A stretch of DNA of 64,000 nucleotides from Dyadobacter diqingensis. GTDB taxonomy: Bacteria > Bacteroidota > Bacteroidia > Cytophagales > Spirosomataceae. The position numbers and the translations under genes are program-made. The stretch lies in contig NZ_JAMXKF010000001.1 in the NCBI RefSeq assembly GCF_024220585.1, forward strand, positions 682,001 through 746,000, in the 5' to 3' direction. Below are positions 8,148-17,134 of the stretch, piece by piece (positions within the stretch are counted from its first letter, which is position 1; each line of letters opens with the position of its first letter). The notes beneath the pieces were generated by a model that was not told the origin of the DNA, ran no database searches, and was given only the letters and a program-made list of their open reading frames with translations.

Positions 8148-8866
8148 AACTGAAAACAATTTTGGTAGACGATGAACCGCATGCCATCGAAATATTGGTA
8201 AAATACCTCGAAAATTTTAGTGAGATTGAAGTCGTTGCCAAGTGCGGAAATGCGATCCAGGCGTTTCAGACTTTACAGCAGCAAAAAGTTGACCTGATGT
8301 TTCTGGATATAAAAATGCCCGGACTGAAAGGAACCGATTTGCTCAGAAGCCTCAAAAACCCACCAAAGGTTATTTTCACCACAGCTTACCAGGATTATGC
8401 CGTGGAAGGTTTTGACCTGAACGCCATCGATTATCTTCTCAAACCGGTTCCGTTCGACAGGTTTCTGCGCGCGATGGATAAAGTGTTTACCATTTTTGAA
8501 CTGGGTAACAGGCAGATCAGTATCGCTGAAAAACCGGCGTTCAATAATAAAGATGTTTTTCTTTATTTGAAGGTAGACCGGAAAATGGTCAAGGTTAACG
8601 TCAATGAAATCTTCTGGATTGAAAGCCTGCGGGATTATATAAAAGTGGTTTTGAAAGACAAAGTCCTGATTTCCAAACAGAAAATCAGCATGCTTGAAGA
8701 GCTGCTGCCCGAAGACGATTTTATCAGAATTCACCGTTCTTTTATCGTTTCTGTTGCCAAAATAGAGGGTTATCATTCGCATGCCGTGGATATCGCAGGA
8801 AAAGAACTTCCAATTGGCCGCAACTACAAGAGCGATTGTCAGCGCCGCTTCAAGATGGTTTATTAA
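8144..8866 (+). CDS. LytTR-family response regulator
   Basis: 240 aa. A canonical receiver domain (VDDEP near the start, phosphoacceptor Asp55 in FLDIKMPG, T/S and K at FTTAYQ and LLKPV) is followed from about residue 140 by a LytTR DNA-binding domain (FLYLKVDRKMVKVN, IHRSFIV, LPIGRNYK). The ATG lies within the end of the kinase gene. LytTR domains bind direct repeats with about 21-bp period; two such candidates flank this gene pair (6957-6986 and 9053-9099). A likely target is the lipoprotein gene at 9331. Confidence 0.93.
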   Translation: MKLKTILVDDEPHAIEILVKYLENFSEIEVVAKCGNAIQAFQTLQQQKVDLMFLDIKMPGLKGTDLLRSLKNPPKVIFTTAYQDYAVEGFDLNAIDYLLKPVPFDRFLRAMDKVFTIFELGNRQISIAEKPAFNNKDVFLYLKVDRKMVKVNVNEIFWIESLRDYIKVVLKDKVLISKQKISMLEELLPEDDFIRIHRSFIVSVAKIEGYHSHAVDIAGKELPIGRNYKSDCQRRFKMVY

Positions 8867-9052
8867 CTTTTACCCGCAACGGAACCGTCCTGAATCTATG
8901 CGTTGAAGACCCGGAAATTGTAAATTTTCTGAGTTGCCGCCAATTTCCCCTTTGCTGCTTTTTCTAAATAGTAAGGACATAGGTACCAATAACTTGAACG
9001 AATCTGCCTTCCCAAGCGTCAAATGCCTCCCACCGACATATGAAACACCTTT

Positions 9053-9099
9053 GTCGCCGTTTGTAAGCCGTTGGTCGACAAAAACAGTTGTTCGTCGAC
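9053..9099 (+). promoter_or_regulatory. Three GTCGMC repeats 20-21 bp apart: second candidate LytTR site
   Basis: GTCGCC at 9053-9058, GTCGAC at 9074-9079 and GTCGAC at 9094-9099 lie 21 and 20 bp apart in the 464-bp gap after the LytTR gene. They share the core and the local TTNGTCGAC form with the repeat at 6957-6986. The rest of this gap shows no coding frame; it does hold a 7-bp inverted repeat (GATAGAA/TTCTATC, 9296-9312) just before the lipoprotein start. The repeat is an observation, and the link to the regulator is inference. Confidence 0.45.
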
Positions 9100-9330
9100 A
9101 CAGATGTGACTTCCCGCTTACGACTCATTTTTTTACTCTAAAATTGCAGAAAAATAAGATTACCACAATGCCCTAAATCGTTTACTCATCTAAACAGTCA
9201 TGAAACTTATTAAATATTAAAATCTCCTGACCGGATACCCCGGTTATGCTGCGGGGATGTGCTTCGTCCCCAAATTTAATTTTCCAATCAAGTCAGATAG
9301 AACTTTTCTATCCCTCACAATTTCTTAGCC

Positions 9331-10794
9331 ATGTTTAATAAAAAATTATTAGCCGCATTATTTTCCCTGGTCTTCCTTTTCACCCGCTGTACCGACGATG
9401 AAGTCGAACCAGGTTCTCTCACCGCAAAAGCCGGAGCCGACCAGCAGGTTGAAATCGGATCACATGTCACACTGGACGGAACAGGTTCCAGCGACAGTGA
9501 AAAAAAAGCACTCAGCTTCAAATGGTCATTGACCAAAAGACCGGCCGGAAGTTCCGCTTTGCTGACCACTTCCGATACCGAAAAGACCACTTTTGTACCC
9601 GACGAAGCCGGCGAATACGAAGCCGAATTAACCGTTAGTAACAGTAACGGCGAAAGTAAGGACAAGGTGTTAATCACTGCCAGTGCTGCCGAACCGCTCG
9701 TGCTGGATGGTGCGATCACGGTTAAAACAGTCCTAAAAAACCGTGTTTCGAGCCCGAATCTGCCCGATTACGTGGTTAAAAAGAATATTCCCGTAACCGC
9801 TGAACTAACAATCGAACCGGGTGTTGTCATCGCATTTTCCCGTGACACCCGACTGGAAATCAACGATAACGGTGGTATTCTGATCGCCAAAGGAACGGCA
9901 GAAAAAAAGATCGCTTTCCGTGGTCTTGAAAACGGTAAAGGATACTGGTCAGGAATTGTTTTGCGCTCTGCAAGCAACGCCAACGAAATGGAGTACGCCG
10001 AAATCACAGACGCAGGAAGCAAGCCTTTGATCAGTACGATTAAAGCCGGTATAGCTCTCGTAGGCAATAACGCACAGATTTCTCTGAAAAATATCCTTTT
10101 TTCCAACAACGACGGTTTTGGGCTGCATGCTGAACATGCAACAACTTTCCGCGGTTTTGCAAACAATACATTCAAAAATAATACGGAAGCACCCGTTCTG
10201 GTGGATGCCGAGCTGGTGAAATTACTGGATGAAAATTCTGCTTTTACGGGTGGAAACGGTCGTAATGTCATCGAAATCATCCAGTCCTCACTCACAGCGA
10301 CTGCAACCACCGAAACGTTATGGAAAGGTTTCAAGGATCACACGCCCTATCGCCTTGTCGGAAGCCTTACCGTGAAAGGTGCCTGGAAACTGGCCCCGGG
10401 AACGACAATTGAGATGGCCCGCGATCTGAGTATTTATATCGAGAGCAATGCCTATCTGAATGCAAAAGGAACGAAAGAATCCAAAATTGTGATCAAAGGC
10501 GTATCGGCCAACCAGGGTTATTGGAGAGGTATTATTACGAATTCAACCAGCACCGAAAGTGCTTTTGATTATGTTGAGATCAGCGGTGGCGGCAGCTCCC
10601 CGATCGTGTCCGGCAAGAAAGCCAACATAGCGGTGTATGGTACCAATGCACGTCTGGATATCAAAAATTCTTCGATTGCGAATAGCGGTGGTTACGGTGT
10701 TTTTGTGAACTATCAGGCCAAAGTAAATGCCGATATCGAAACGATCAACACGTTTAAGGACAACCCGGAGGGTAATTTACTGAAAGAGAAATAG
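9331..10794 (+). CDS. PKD-domain and beta-helix surface lipoprotein
   Basis: 487 aa. A basic start and hydrophobic stretch end at Cys20 (LFTRCTDDE), a loose Bacteroidota lipobox followed by acidic residues, which suggests outer-membrane lipidation and possible surface export. Residues about 30-110 form a PKD/Ig-like domain (AGADQQVEIGSHVTLDGTGSSD). The remainder contains two similar blocks (ITVKTVL...ELTIEPGVVIAFSRDTRLEI and LTVKGAWKLAPGTTIEMARDL) with GYWSGI/GYWRGI, typical of right-handed parallel beta-helix repeats. Function is probably carbohydrate or surface binding; no catalytic residues are recognised. It follows the LytTR genes and the GTCGAC repeats. Confidence 0.82.
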   Translation: MFNKKLLAALFSLVFLFTRCTDDEVEPGSLTAKAGADQQVEIGSHVTLDGTGSSDSEKKALSFKWSLTKRPAGSSALLTTSDTEKTTFVPDEAGEYEAELTVSNSNGESKDKVLITASAAEPLVLDGAITVKTVLKNRVSSPNLPDYVVKKNIPVTAELTIEPGVVIAFSRDTRLEINDNGGILIAKGTAEKKIAFRGLENGKGYWSGIVLRSASNANEMEYAEITDAGSKPLISTIKAGIALVGNNAQISLKNILFSNNDGFGLHAEHATTFRGFANNTFKNNTEAPVLVDAELVKLLDENSAFTGGNGRNVIEIIQSSLTATATTETLWKGFKDHTPYRLVGSLTVKGAWKLAPGTTIEMARDLSIYIESNAYLNAKGTKESKIVIKGVSANQGYWRGIITNSTSTESAFDYVEISGGGSSPIVSGKKANIAVYGTNARLDIKNSSIANSGGYGVFVNYQAKVNADIETINTFKDNPEGNLLKEK

Positions 10795-10819
10795 TCGTAA
10801 AACCCAACAGCGAACTCAG

Positions 10820-11296
10820 ATGAAATTCTTCGATCTTTTCTTTTTGTTCAGGTTGTTCAGCGTCGTGGTGTATTTCATCCTCGCTTCACAAGGTGGATTC
10901 TACCTGCTTTCCTTTCACAAAGTATTGCAGAACCTGCCGTCAAAAAGCTTCATTGAAATCAGGAAAGCTATTGATCAGGTCATTGAAGCGCCATTAAAAA
11001 TTCTCTATCCGGGGGGATTTTTAATGATGCTGATCTGGCTCCTGATCGCCGGCAACACTCCGGATGTCTTGGGCTATGGCTTGCTCATCCTGTCGTTTGT
11101 GCTGCTGGCAACGGATCTCGCCCTGGCGGTAAAAGTCAGTATTCCACTGAACAGGACCATACATAATGTGGTAACCCAGTCGGGCGGACAAGCCACGCGG
11201 ATCCAGCAAAAGTGGCTGAAATTTATTTTCATCCGCGGCTGCCTGTCCATTAGCGGGTTCATTTTCCTGATTCTGCATATGATGATCCAGGCGTAA
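10820..11296 (+). CDS. Four-helix membrane protein of unknown function
   Basis: 158 aa with four predicted transmembrane helices (about residues 5-30, 60-80, 85-105 and 130-155). Its size and layout, including the SFHKVLQNLPS loop after helix 1 and the IPLNRTIHN segment after helix 3, recall DUF1772/anthrone-oxygenase-like membrane proteins, but this is only a resemblance. It lies 25 bp after the beta-helix lipoprotein on the same strand, so cotranscription is plausible. No function is proposed. Confidence 0.7.
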   Translation: MKFFDLFFLFRLFSVVVYFILASQGGFYLLSFHKVLQNLPSKSFIEIRKAIDQVIEAPLKILYPGGFLMMLIWLLIAGNTPDVLGYGLLILSFVLLATDLALAVKVSIPLNRTIHNVVTQSGGQATRIQQKWLKFIFIRGCLSISGFIFLILHMMIQA

Positions 11297-11418
11297 AATG
11301 TATAAACAATATCTAAACGTATATCAATAATCGTTAAAATTAAAATTCCTCTATCCGGATTTCCAAACCACATACTCAATATTCTTAATTTTTCATTCTC
11401 AATTATAATTCAACAGCC

Positions 11419-12258
11419 ATGTTAAACAACTTAAAAATGAAATCATTCCTCCCATCCGCTCAGAAAGCAACCTTTGCGCTCCTGGCTGCTGCCAGCTTAT
11501 TCACGCAGGTCGCATGTAAAGACGACGACAAAATTGTAGGTGACGGCGAGCCAAAACCCGATCCAACCGCCATTATCCCGACAAAAGGTAAGAAGTACAC
11601 TTATAAAATCTCGGAAGAAGACGGAACCGTCTCCACGCAGGTAACGCGTGTCAAGAGTGTCAAGGATTCTACGGGTATCGTTGTCTATACCGTTGAAAAC
11701 AAAATATCCGGAGAAGACGGTGAATCCCTTTTGATCATGAAGTCATACAGCCAGAACGGTGTCACAACCAACGAAATATCGCTACCGGCAGCCTATCAGA
11801 GCATTCTCTCTGAGTTTGAAGGAAGCGAATATGTTAAGGATCTCAAAATTACAGGCTTCCCGCATTACCAGCTCCTAGACAACAAAGCCGCTGTCAACAG
11901 CCAGGTTAGATTTAAGGGAGAACCGATAAAACTCAGCTTGAAACTCGAACTTACCGATGACGACGGGCAAATAGTGAAAACTGAGCTGCAATCCACCATT
12001 ACCTTTGACGACGGCAAAGTGACCAAGGTTGAAGACGTGACCACACCAGCAGGTACGTTCAATTGCAGCAAGTGGGAATACGGATATACGACGATCACGA
12101 AAATTTTCCTGAACGGAGAACTGGGTGAACAAACCAACGAAGTCAGAAATATCACGGAATGGACTGCTCCCGGCGTAGGCATCGTCAAATCCATAGAAAG
12201 CGACGTGCTGGCAACACCAACCTCAACAACGGTGCTGCAAAAGATTGAAGGGGAGTGA
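11419..12258 (+). CDS. Lipoprotein with TapB/DUF3108-like beta-sandwich
   Basis: 279 aa. A signal sequence (FALLAAASLFTQVAC) ends at Cys34 followed by KDDDK, the acidic start common to outer-membrane lipoproteins of Bacteroidota. The mature part is beta-rich, with VTTPAGTFNCSKWEY and WTAPGVGIVKS near the C-terminus. That pattern occurs in DUF3108/TapB-like domains, where a modified property is compared with its source, but the role is unknown. The start codon could also be the ATG seven codons in (MKSFLPS). It follows the membrane gene by 122 bp. Confidence 0.75.
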   Translation: MLNNLKMKSFLPSAQKATFALLAAASLFTQVACKDDDKIVGDGEPKPDPTAIIPTKGKKYTYKISEEDGTVSTQVTRVKSVKDSTGIVVYTVENKISGEDGESLLIMKSYSQNGVTTNEISLPAAYQSILSEFEGSEYVKDLKITGFPHYQLLDNKAAVNSQVRFKGEPIKLSLKLELTDDDGQIVKTELQSTITFDDGKVTKVEDVTTPAGTFNCSKWEYGYTTITKIFLNGELGEQTNEVRNITEWTAPGVGIVKSIESDVLATPTSTTVLQKIEGE

Positions 12259-12269
12259 CAATGGTTAAT

Positions 12270-12357
12270 TGTTAAGGGTTATTTGTTAATGGCTGATCAA
12301 CCAACAGTCAGCCATCAATAGTCAATCCTCAACAACCAATCGTCAATGGTCAATCCT
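12270..12357 (+). repeat. Degenerate short repeats of GTCAAT type
   Basis: The gap after the lipoprotein contains imperfect copies such as CATCAATAGTCAATCCTC, CCAATCGTCAATGGTCAATCC and earlier TTAATTGTTAAGG. The local period is about 7 bp (GTCAATG GTCAATC). It is similar in period and core to the perfect (GTCAGCG)12 at 49578-49661. The annotated ATG of the following LytTR gene lies inside this repeat, which makes that start doubtful. Confidence 0.5.
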
Positions 12358-12804
12358 CCCCCTCTCCCCCATCAAAAACAGAACTCAGCTCATTCCAAAT
12401 CCCTTTTTAAATTGGAAACATCAACTAATCATACATTTCCCGGCGTGGTGCGCCGGACGAGAAAAAAACGCAGAAACGTAGTTACGGTTCATCTTGCCAG
12501 CCGGGTATTCTGGCTTGAAGCGCATGAAATTACCCATATGCAGGGCGACGGGAATTACACCTTTGTCTACACCCATCAGGGTAAACGATACCTTATTTCA
12601 AAAACGATGAAAACCCTGTTGAAAATTCTGGATGCGGGTTTTCTGCGGGTTCACAAATCCTACACGGTCAATCCCGATCACGTGGTTTCACGTCTGGAAT
12701 CGGACAAACTTCTTTTGAGCAGCGGTTTGCAGATCCCCATTGCCAGGAGGCGAGTCAGAGAGACCGAACAGAACCTGGCGATCGAGTATTTGGGTGCAGG
12801 ATAA
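12346..12804 (+). CDS. Stand-alone LytTR-domain DNA-binding protein
   Basis: 152 aa with no receiver domain. From about residue 47 there is a LytTR domain: RVFWLEAHEITHMQGDGNYT, then KTLLKILDAGFLRVHKSYTVN, then PIARRRV. The first ~40 residues (proline- and serine-rich) have no domain character, and the first ATG is inside a short repeat, so a downstream start such as TTG at 12412 or GTG near 12445 is possible. Without a receiver it may act constitutively or be controlled by expression. A hairpin terminator follows. Confidence 0.82.
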   Translation: MVNPPPLPHQKQNSAHSKSLFKLETSTNHTFPGVVRRTRKKRRNVVTVHLASRVFWLEAHEITHMQGDGNYTFVYTHQGKRYLISKTMKTLLKILDAGFLRVHKSYTVNPDHVVSRLESDKLLLSSGLQIPIARRRVRETEQNLAIEYLGAG

Positions 12805-12834
12805 GTAAGGTAATTATTGGAGTTAGGTAGTTAT

Positions 12835-12866
12835 AGATTCCCGGTCGCTTGACCTGGAATCTTTTA
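12835..12866 (+). terminator. Intrinsic terminator after the LytTR gene
   Basis: AGATTCC (12835-12841) pairs with GGAATCT (12856-12862), and the interior GGTC/GACC pair extends the stem around a GCTT loop. T residues follow immediately (TTTTA). It ends the run that starts at the lipoprotein genes. Confidence 0.75.
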
Positions 12867-12974
12867 CGTTTGAGGCCCTTTGTTTTTGTAAAAAGATGCA
12901 CAGGATTATTAACTTTGGAAACCGGCGATAAATACACTGCCGGCTACAATGATTAAAACCTGATTCGAATCCGT

Positions 12975-13493
12975 ATGACTGACCGCAAATTCCCCATTGG
13001 CTTGTTTATCCCCAAGGAAAACTACTCCGCAGAAGATCTGAATGCTCTCATCACGATCATAAAAAACAGTCCCGCCGAACTTCGTAAACTGGTAGAAAAC
13101 CTTTCTGACGAAGAACTCGCCAAAACATACCGTGAAGATAGCTGGAACATCCGGCAAATTGTCCATCACATCAGCGATATCCAGTACCTGCATTATTTCC
13201 GGATGAAAAAGGCGATCACCGAACCGGATAACGACGAAATGACACTGATCAACATGAACGCATGGTCAGCCACAACTGACTCACTCACCGCACCTGTCGC
13301 GGATTCCCTGCTGACTTTTGAAGCCATTACCACCCGCTACATGTTCCTCGCACGCACACTGTCCGAAGACCAGCTGGCGATCCGTTATTACCATCCCGTA
13401 AGAAAAATCTGGTTCACCCAAAAAGACGCCCTGGCTATTTCAGCCTGGCATGTGCAGCATCATTTGGGGCATGTTCGGTGGGCGTTGGGGTGA
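12975..13493 (+). CDS. DinB/YfiT-like putative metal-dependent enzyme
   Basis: 172 aa, predicted four-helix bundle. The three-histidine metal site of the DinB/YfiT superfamily is visible as RQIVHHISD in helix 2 (about residue 63) and WHVQHHLGHV at the C-terminus. The DSWNIRQ segment before the first histidine is typical of YfiT-type members. Relatives include bacillithiol- and mycothiol-dependent transferases, but most Bacteroidota members are uncharacterised. It stands alone, so context gives no further clue. Confidence 0.87.
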   Translation: MTDRKFPIGLFIPKENYSAEDLNALITIIKNSPAELRKLVENLSDEELAKTYREDSWNIRQIVHHISDIQYLHYFRMKKAITEPDNDEMTLINMNAWSATTDSLTAPVADSLLTFEAITTRYMFLARTLSEDQLAIRYYHPVRKIWFTQKDALAISAWHVQHHLGHVRWALG

Positions 13494-13714
13494 TTGTTAA
13501 TTTATGCTTCGTATGCAGCCAATTTGTTGTTTTTATTTCAAATAACCATATAAAATTATGTATCAAAACTAAATAAATAGTCTATTGGTATGTATTTCGC
13601 CTACTTGTAAGAAAAACCTCATGAGCAAACTACCAGAAATAAATATTGATATATTTATATATAATAGTACATTCCAGTTCGTTTGTAACTGAGTAATCAC
13701 CTAAAAAACCTTCC

Positions 13715-15796
13715 ATGAGTCAATACCTTCACAAAAACACAATGGCGGAAATGCGCGCTCTTACATCCTCAGAAATCGCATCCGTGCTCGACAACACTTA
13801 CGTAGGCGTAATGCTACATGGTTATTATGCATATGGAGATACACCTGCTGCAATTACCTATTACAAATCATCTACAACTCTGACAGATGATCAAGGAAGT
13901 GTGATAGTAATAAACCCAAGTTTGAAATTAGAACATCGTTTCTCAATCTGTGATGTAGCTTACTATGGATTACAGACTGACACCAATAGTGAAATGGTGG
14001 CTGACAGAAATACTCTGGTAATTAACAATGCTTTGAAAATTGCACCCAAAGTCGTCATAACTCAGCCTGGAAAATACTGGTGCAGAGGCAATAGAGGTGG
14101 TGAGGGAGGATCTTATTACCGTTATGAAGATCCCTCGGGTAAAGTTTGGTGGCAAGTAGGAGATGGAAATGGCTCTCCTGGTGGAATAAACATGCTATCA
14201 AACAGAACTTTTGAAATGGGTGATGGTGTGACGCTAAAAATGCGCGGTACATTTATGGACGCCTATAACTTTATTACAATTTGGAATAAGGAAAATGTAA
14301 CAATCAGAGGTGGAACAATTATAGGTGATTGGGATATTGACCCAACCCTAAATGAACATAAGCGCCCTGACGGCACTAATGACGGAGGTCAATGGGGATA
14401 TGGCATATCATTACAAGGTTCAAAAAATGTACTGATAGAAAATGTAGATATTTCTAAAATGTGGGGAGATAGCGTTAATCTTTCTCCTGACTATTTGCAT
14501 TCCTATGCTGTAAACTCTGATATTGTTATGAGAAATGTAAAATGCCATCACAGCAGGAGGCAGGGCATGAGTATTGATGGTGGGGCAAGACTATCTTTTT
14601 ACAATTGCAGATTTACCGATATCACATGGACGACAGAACCAGATCTTCCTTTTTGCGGAGTTGATTTAGAAAGAGACACGAGTTATGCGGTTGTTCAACT
14701 AAAAGATGTTTTGTTCTTTGACTGCAAATTTTTAAATAATTACATAGGAGCAAGAACTGCATATAAGCCAGAAGATATCATTTCGGTTAAGTTTGATAAT
14801 TGCGTTTTTGACAGTAATACTTCTCATGACTATGATTCATATACAGCAAACGGAGTTTTGCTTACTAATTGTAGATTTAGTTACGTAGAAGGTAGAGCAA
14901 AGTCCATCGAACTCCTGGGTACTCAGGGTCATTTATTTGAAAAATGTAAATTTGGGAACATGGTTAGAGTAGTCGAAGACCCGAGAGTAGTTACACCTAT
15001 ACGTAAAAGTAAAAATATACAATTTGAGAGCTGCGAAAACTTAGATGTTAGGTTTCCCGGAGGAGCTTTTGGGCATCTTGAGTTCTATAATTCCATAGAC
15101 ATTAAGGTTCAAAACTGCAAATTTGAAGCCAAGGTATTAAGAGAAGAAAAAAAGCTCATTTTTGCAGACGGAGTCGAAAATTTGCAGATACTTAATACTA
15201 CCGCACGGGAGATGGGGCATGTTTTTGAGGTCAAAAATATATCTGGATTCCTATTTAATAATAATGTTGTTATAAATTCACTTACTGCAACAGGTATATT
15301 AGAAGGGAATGTAGAATACTTTGAACTCTGTGACAACACAATTTCTGGGAACTCTTACTACGTAACTAACGCATTTGCTCCTGCATTTATGCTGTGGGGA
15401 GCTGGGAGCGCGTATGGCAGGATATCAGACAATGTGATCTACAAGGACCCGATTTTCACAACAGTCGGGGCTTATGGTGGACAGGGGTCAGGCTTGTACA
15501 GAGAGTATACCAGTGCCTCTGACAATGTGGTTGTCGCGAATAACAAAACTTACGGTTTTACAAATGCAAATGCTTTTCAGTTTAACGCAGGATCAACAAA
15601 TTTGTCAGTAAGCTATTTAAATCAGGAGGCTGACACGACCTACAAAGGAATTGTCAACCAATCAGTTGCTATTTCAACAATTAGCACTGCTAATGCCACC
15701 GATGCATCTACGACACAGGCTTTGGTCAATGAATTAAAAGCAAAGATAAATACACTCATAACTGATCAGAAAACAGCGGGTCAGATAAAAGTGTAG
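13715..15796 (+). CDS. Phage-tail-like right-handed beta-helix protein
   Basis: 693 aa, no signal peptide. The first ~90 residues (MRALTSSEIASVL, GYYAYGDTPAAITYY, LEHRFSICDVAYYGLQ) look like the head domain of pectate-lyase-fold tailspike or appendage proteins of Bacteroidota phages. Residues about 150-620 are rich in short N/C-containing beta-helix repeats (NVTIRGG, NVLIENVDISKM, KFDNCVFDSN). The last ~30 residues (ATDASTTQALVNELKAK) resemble the C-terminal trimerisation-like tail of such structural proteins. The gene is clearly AT-richer than its neighbours, and no other phage genes surround it. The family assignment is from memory of such sequences and no enzyme activity is claimed. Confidence 0.65.
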   Translation: MSQYLHKNTMAEMRALTSSEIASVLDNTYVGVMLHGYYAYGDTPAAITYYKSSTTLTDDQGSVIVINPSLKLEHRFSICDVAYYGLQTDTNSEMVADRNTLVINNALKIAPKVVITQPGKYWCRGNRGGEGGSYYRYEDPSGKVWWQVGDGNGSPGGINMLSNRTFEMGDGVTLKMRGTFMDAYNFITIWNKENVTIRGGTIIGDWDIDPTLNEHKRPDGTNDGGQWGYGISLQGSKNVLIENVDISKMWGDSVNLSPDYLHSYAVNSDIVMRNVKCHHSRRQGMSIDGGARLSFYNCRFTDITWTTEPDLPFCGVDLERDTSYAVVQLKDVLFFDCKFLNNYIGARTAYKPEDIISVKFDNCVFDSNTSHDYDSYTANGVLLTNCRFSYVEGRAKSIELLGTQGHLFEKCKFGNMVRVVEDPRVVTPIRKSKNIQFESCENLDVRFPGGAFGHLEFYNSIDIKVQNCKFEAKVLREEKKLIFADGVENLQILNTTAREMGHVFEVKNISGFLFNNNVVINSLTATGILEGNVEYFELCDNTISGNSYYVTNAFAPAFMLWGAGSAYGRISDNVIYKDPIFTTVGAYGGQGSGLYREYTSASDNVVVANNKTYGFTNANAFQFNAGSTNLSVSYLNQEADTTYKGIVNQSVAISTISTANATDASTTQALVNELKAKINTLITDQKTAGQIKV

Positions 15797-15838
15797 AATT
15801 TTGCACTTCTAAAATTTTTTCGCCAGTCCGAGATGTTG

Positions 15839-15869
15839 AGAAGGTGCCTTTTTATGGCACCTTCTTTTT
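15839..15869 (+). terminator. Intrinsic terminator after the beta-helix gene
   Basis: AGAAGGTGCC (15839-15848) pairs with GGCACCTTCT (15856-15865) around a 7-nt loop, followed by five T residues. It directly follows the phage-like gene. It overlaps the earliest possible start of the next frame, which argues against that start. Confidence 0.9.
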
Positions 15870-16311
15870 GTTTATACCTTTGCGACATTTGCTCAGATTA
15901 ATTCTCTTTCTAAATTATTGCTTCCAGCAAATTAAAGAGTTGAAAAAATATGAAGTGGAATACTCAAAAATAGATAATGTGTATGAACCAACAGGCCAAA
16001 TAGCCGAAACATGGAATCGTGCTGTTATCAAAACCACTTCAAATAGAATCAACTATAAGAAAATATTTACCGCTATCGCAAACATAGATTTTCCGCCACG
16101 AAAACCTCGGCTTAAATTTCTATCAAGCGAAGAAGTCTATCTTGTTAACCTTGATAAAAAACTCATTTTCCATATGTATGATGATCGTGGTTTAGATTTG
16201 ATTGCTTCTGATATTCGAGCCTTACGCCCGATTTATGACAAATTTAATCATTGGGTGCTTGACCATGACAGAGAAAAGATTGATAATATGATGATGAATA
16301 TTTATCATTAA
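15844..16311 (+). CDS. DUF3885-domain protein, N-terminus uncertain (possible 5'-truncated remnant)
   Basis: The open frame gives up to 155 aa, and its C-terminal part is recognisable: VYLVNLDKKLIFHMYDDRG, then ALRPIYDKFNHWVLDHDREKID, the signature of the DUF3885 domain (function unknown). There is no in-frame ATG before the conserved part. The first GTG (15844) lies in the terminator hairpin; later TTG/GTG codons at 15880, 15940 and nearby could serve. The first ~35 residues look hydrophobic and non-native. Either a non-ATG start is used or this is a gene truncated when the AT-rich insert formed. It lies 26 bp upstream of the DUF4262 gene. Confidence 0.55.
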   Translation: MPFYGTFFLFIPLRHLLRLILFLNYCFQQIKELKKYEVEYSKIDNVYEPTGQIAETWNRAVIKTTSNRINYKKIFTAIANIDFPPRKPRLKFLSSEEVYLVNLDKKLIFHMYDDRGLDLIASDIRALRPIYDKFNHWVLDHDREKIDNMMMNIYH

Positions 16312-16337
16312 CTTTTGCAAAAAGTACAAATTAAGAT

Positions 16338-17090
16338 ATGTCAAAGGATAACAATCACCAGTGCAGAGATGAGAGCAAAACGAGATCTCATATTGAAGAA
16401 TATGGCTGCTCAGTTATCATGATTGAGGCTTCTGATTACAATCCCTCATTTGCTTATTCAATAGGGTTGTGGGAAAAATTCGGTCATCCTGAAATAATCT
16501 CCTTTGGACTGAGCATAACAACATTGCATGGAGTCATCAATGACGTCGCCGAAATTGTAAAGTCAGGTAGAAAAATTGAAACGGAAGCTAACTATGACGA
16601 AATTTTTGGTAATGGAGAGGCCAGATTTATTCATGTTCTACCTGGATATTTAAAAAATTACTTTGGCTATGCTCTCGATTTCTATAACCTGCCTGAATTT
16701 CCTGCCCTGCAACTTATCTGGACCGACAGGCATGGCAAATTCCCATGGGAGTCTGATTTTGAAGAAAAATTCAAATTCAGACAGCACTTATTAGACAGAA
16801 ATCTTGATTTTAAATTCAGAGAAGAAAAAAATCTTGCCATTTTCACCACCAGACAATGGCTTGAAGAGAATAAGCCCATTTTAAAAGTAGTTCATGACCA
16901 TGAGAGCGACTGGCAGTTTTTGACCGGTGATCAGTTTCCGGAGGATATTCGCCTCGTGGCTCTTGAAGAAGTGATAAAACGGGATGCAACCTTAAATGAA
17001 ATCTTCAATCTTGAATATGGAGAATTTGCCGAGAGAAGGTTTATCGGAGATAACTGGGCGCGAAATCATTTTGAAGTTGACGAAGAATAG
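16338..17090 (+). CDS. DUF4262 protein with Imm33/DUF2185-like C-terminus
   Basis: 250 aa, soluble. Residues about 15-145 match DUF4262 (FAYSIGLWEKFGHPEIISFGL, then FPALQLIWTDRHGKFPWE). The C-terminal stretch HDHESDWQFLTGD, followed by VALEEVIKRDATLNEIF and a WARNH ending, resembles DUF2185, which has been described as an Imm33 immunity-type domain in polymorphic toxin systems. No toxin gene is adjacent. It is AT-rich like the two preceding genes and is probably part of the same acquired segment. An immunity role is inference only. Confidence 0.75.
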   Translation: MSKDNNHQCRDESKTRSHIEEYGCSVIMIEASDYNPSFAYSIGLWEKFGHPEIISFGLSITTLHGVINDVAEIVKSGRKIETEANYDEIFGNGEARFIHVLPGYLKNYFGYALDFYNLPEFPALQLIWTDRHGKFPWESDFEEKFKFRQHLLDRNLDFKFREEKNLAIFTTRQWLEENKPILKVVHDHESDWQFLTGDQFPEDIRLVALEEVIKRDATLNEIFNLEYGEFAERRFIGDNWARNHFEVDEE

Positions 17091-17134
17091 ATATCAGCAA
17101 AAAATAATTGAGTTATTGACACTTAATCTGCTTT

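Noticed and set aside
8934..9176. 80-codon frame between the LytTR gene and the lipoprotein gene
   Set aside because: Low protein character, overlaps the GTCGAC repeats and has no start context or homology.
13715..17090. Complete prophage
   Set aside because: Only one phage-like gene; no integrase, terminase, capsid, portal or attachment repeats were seen.
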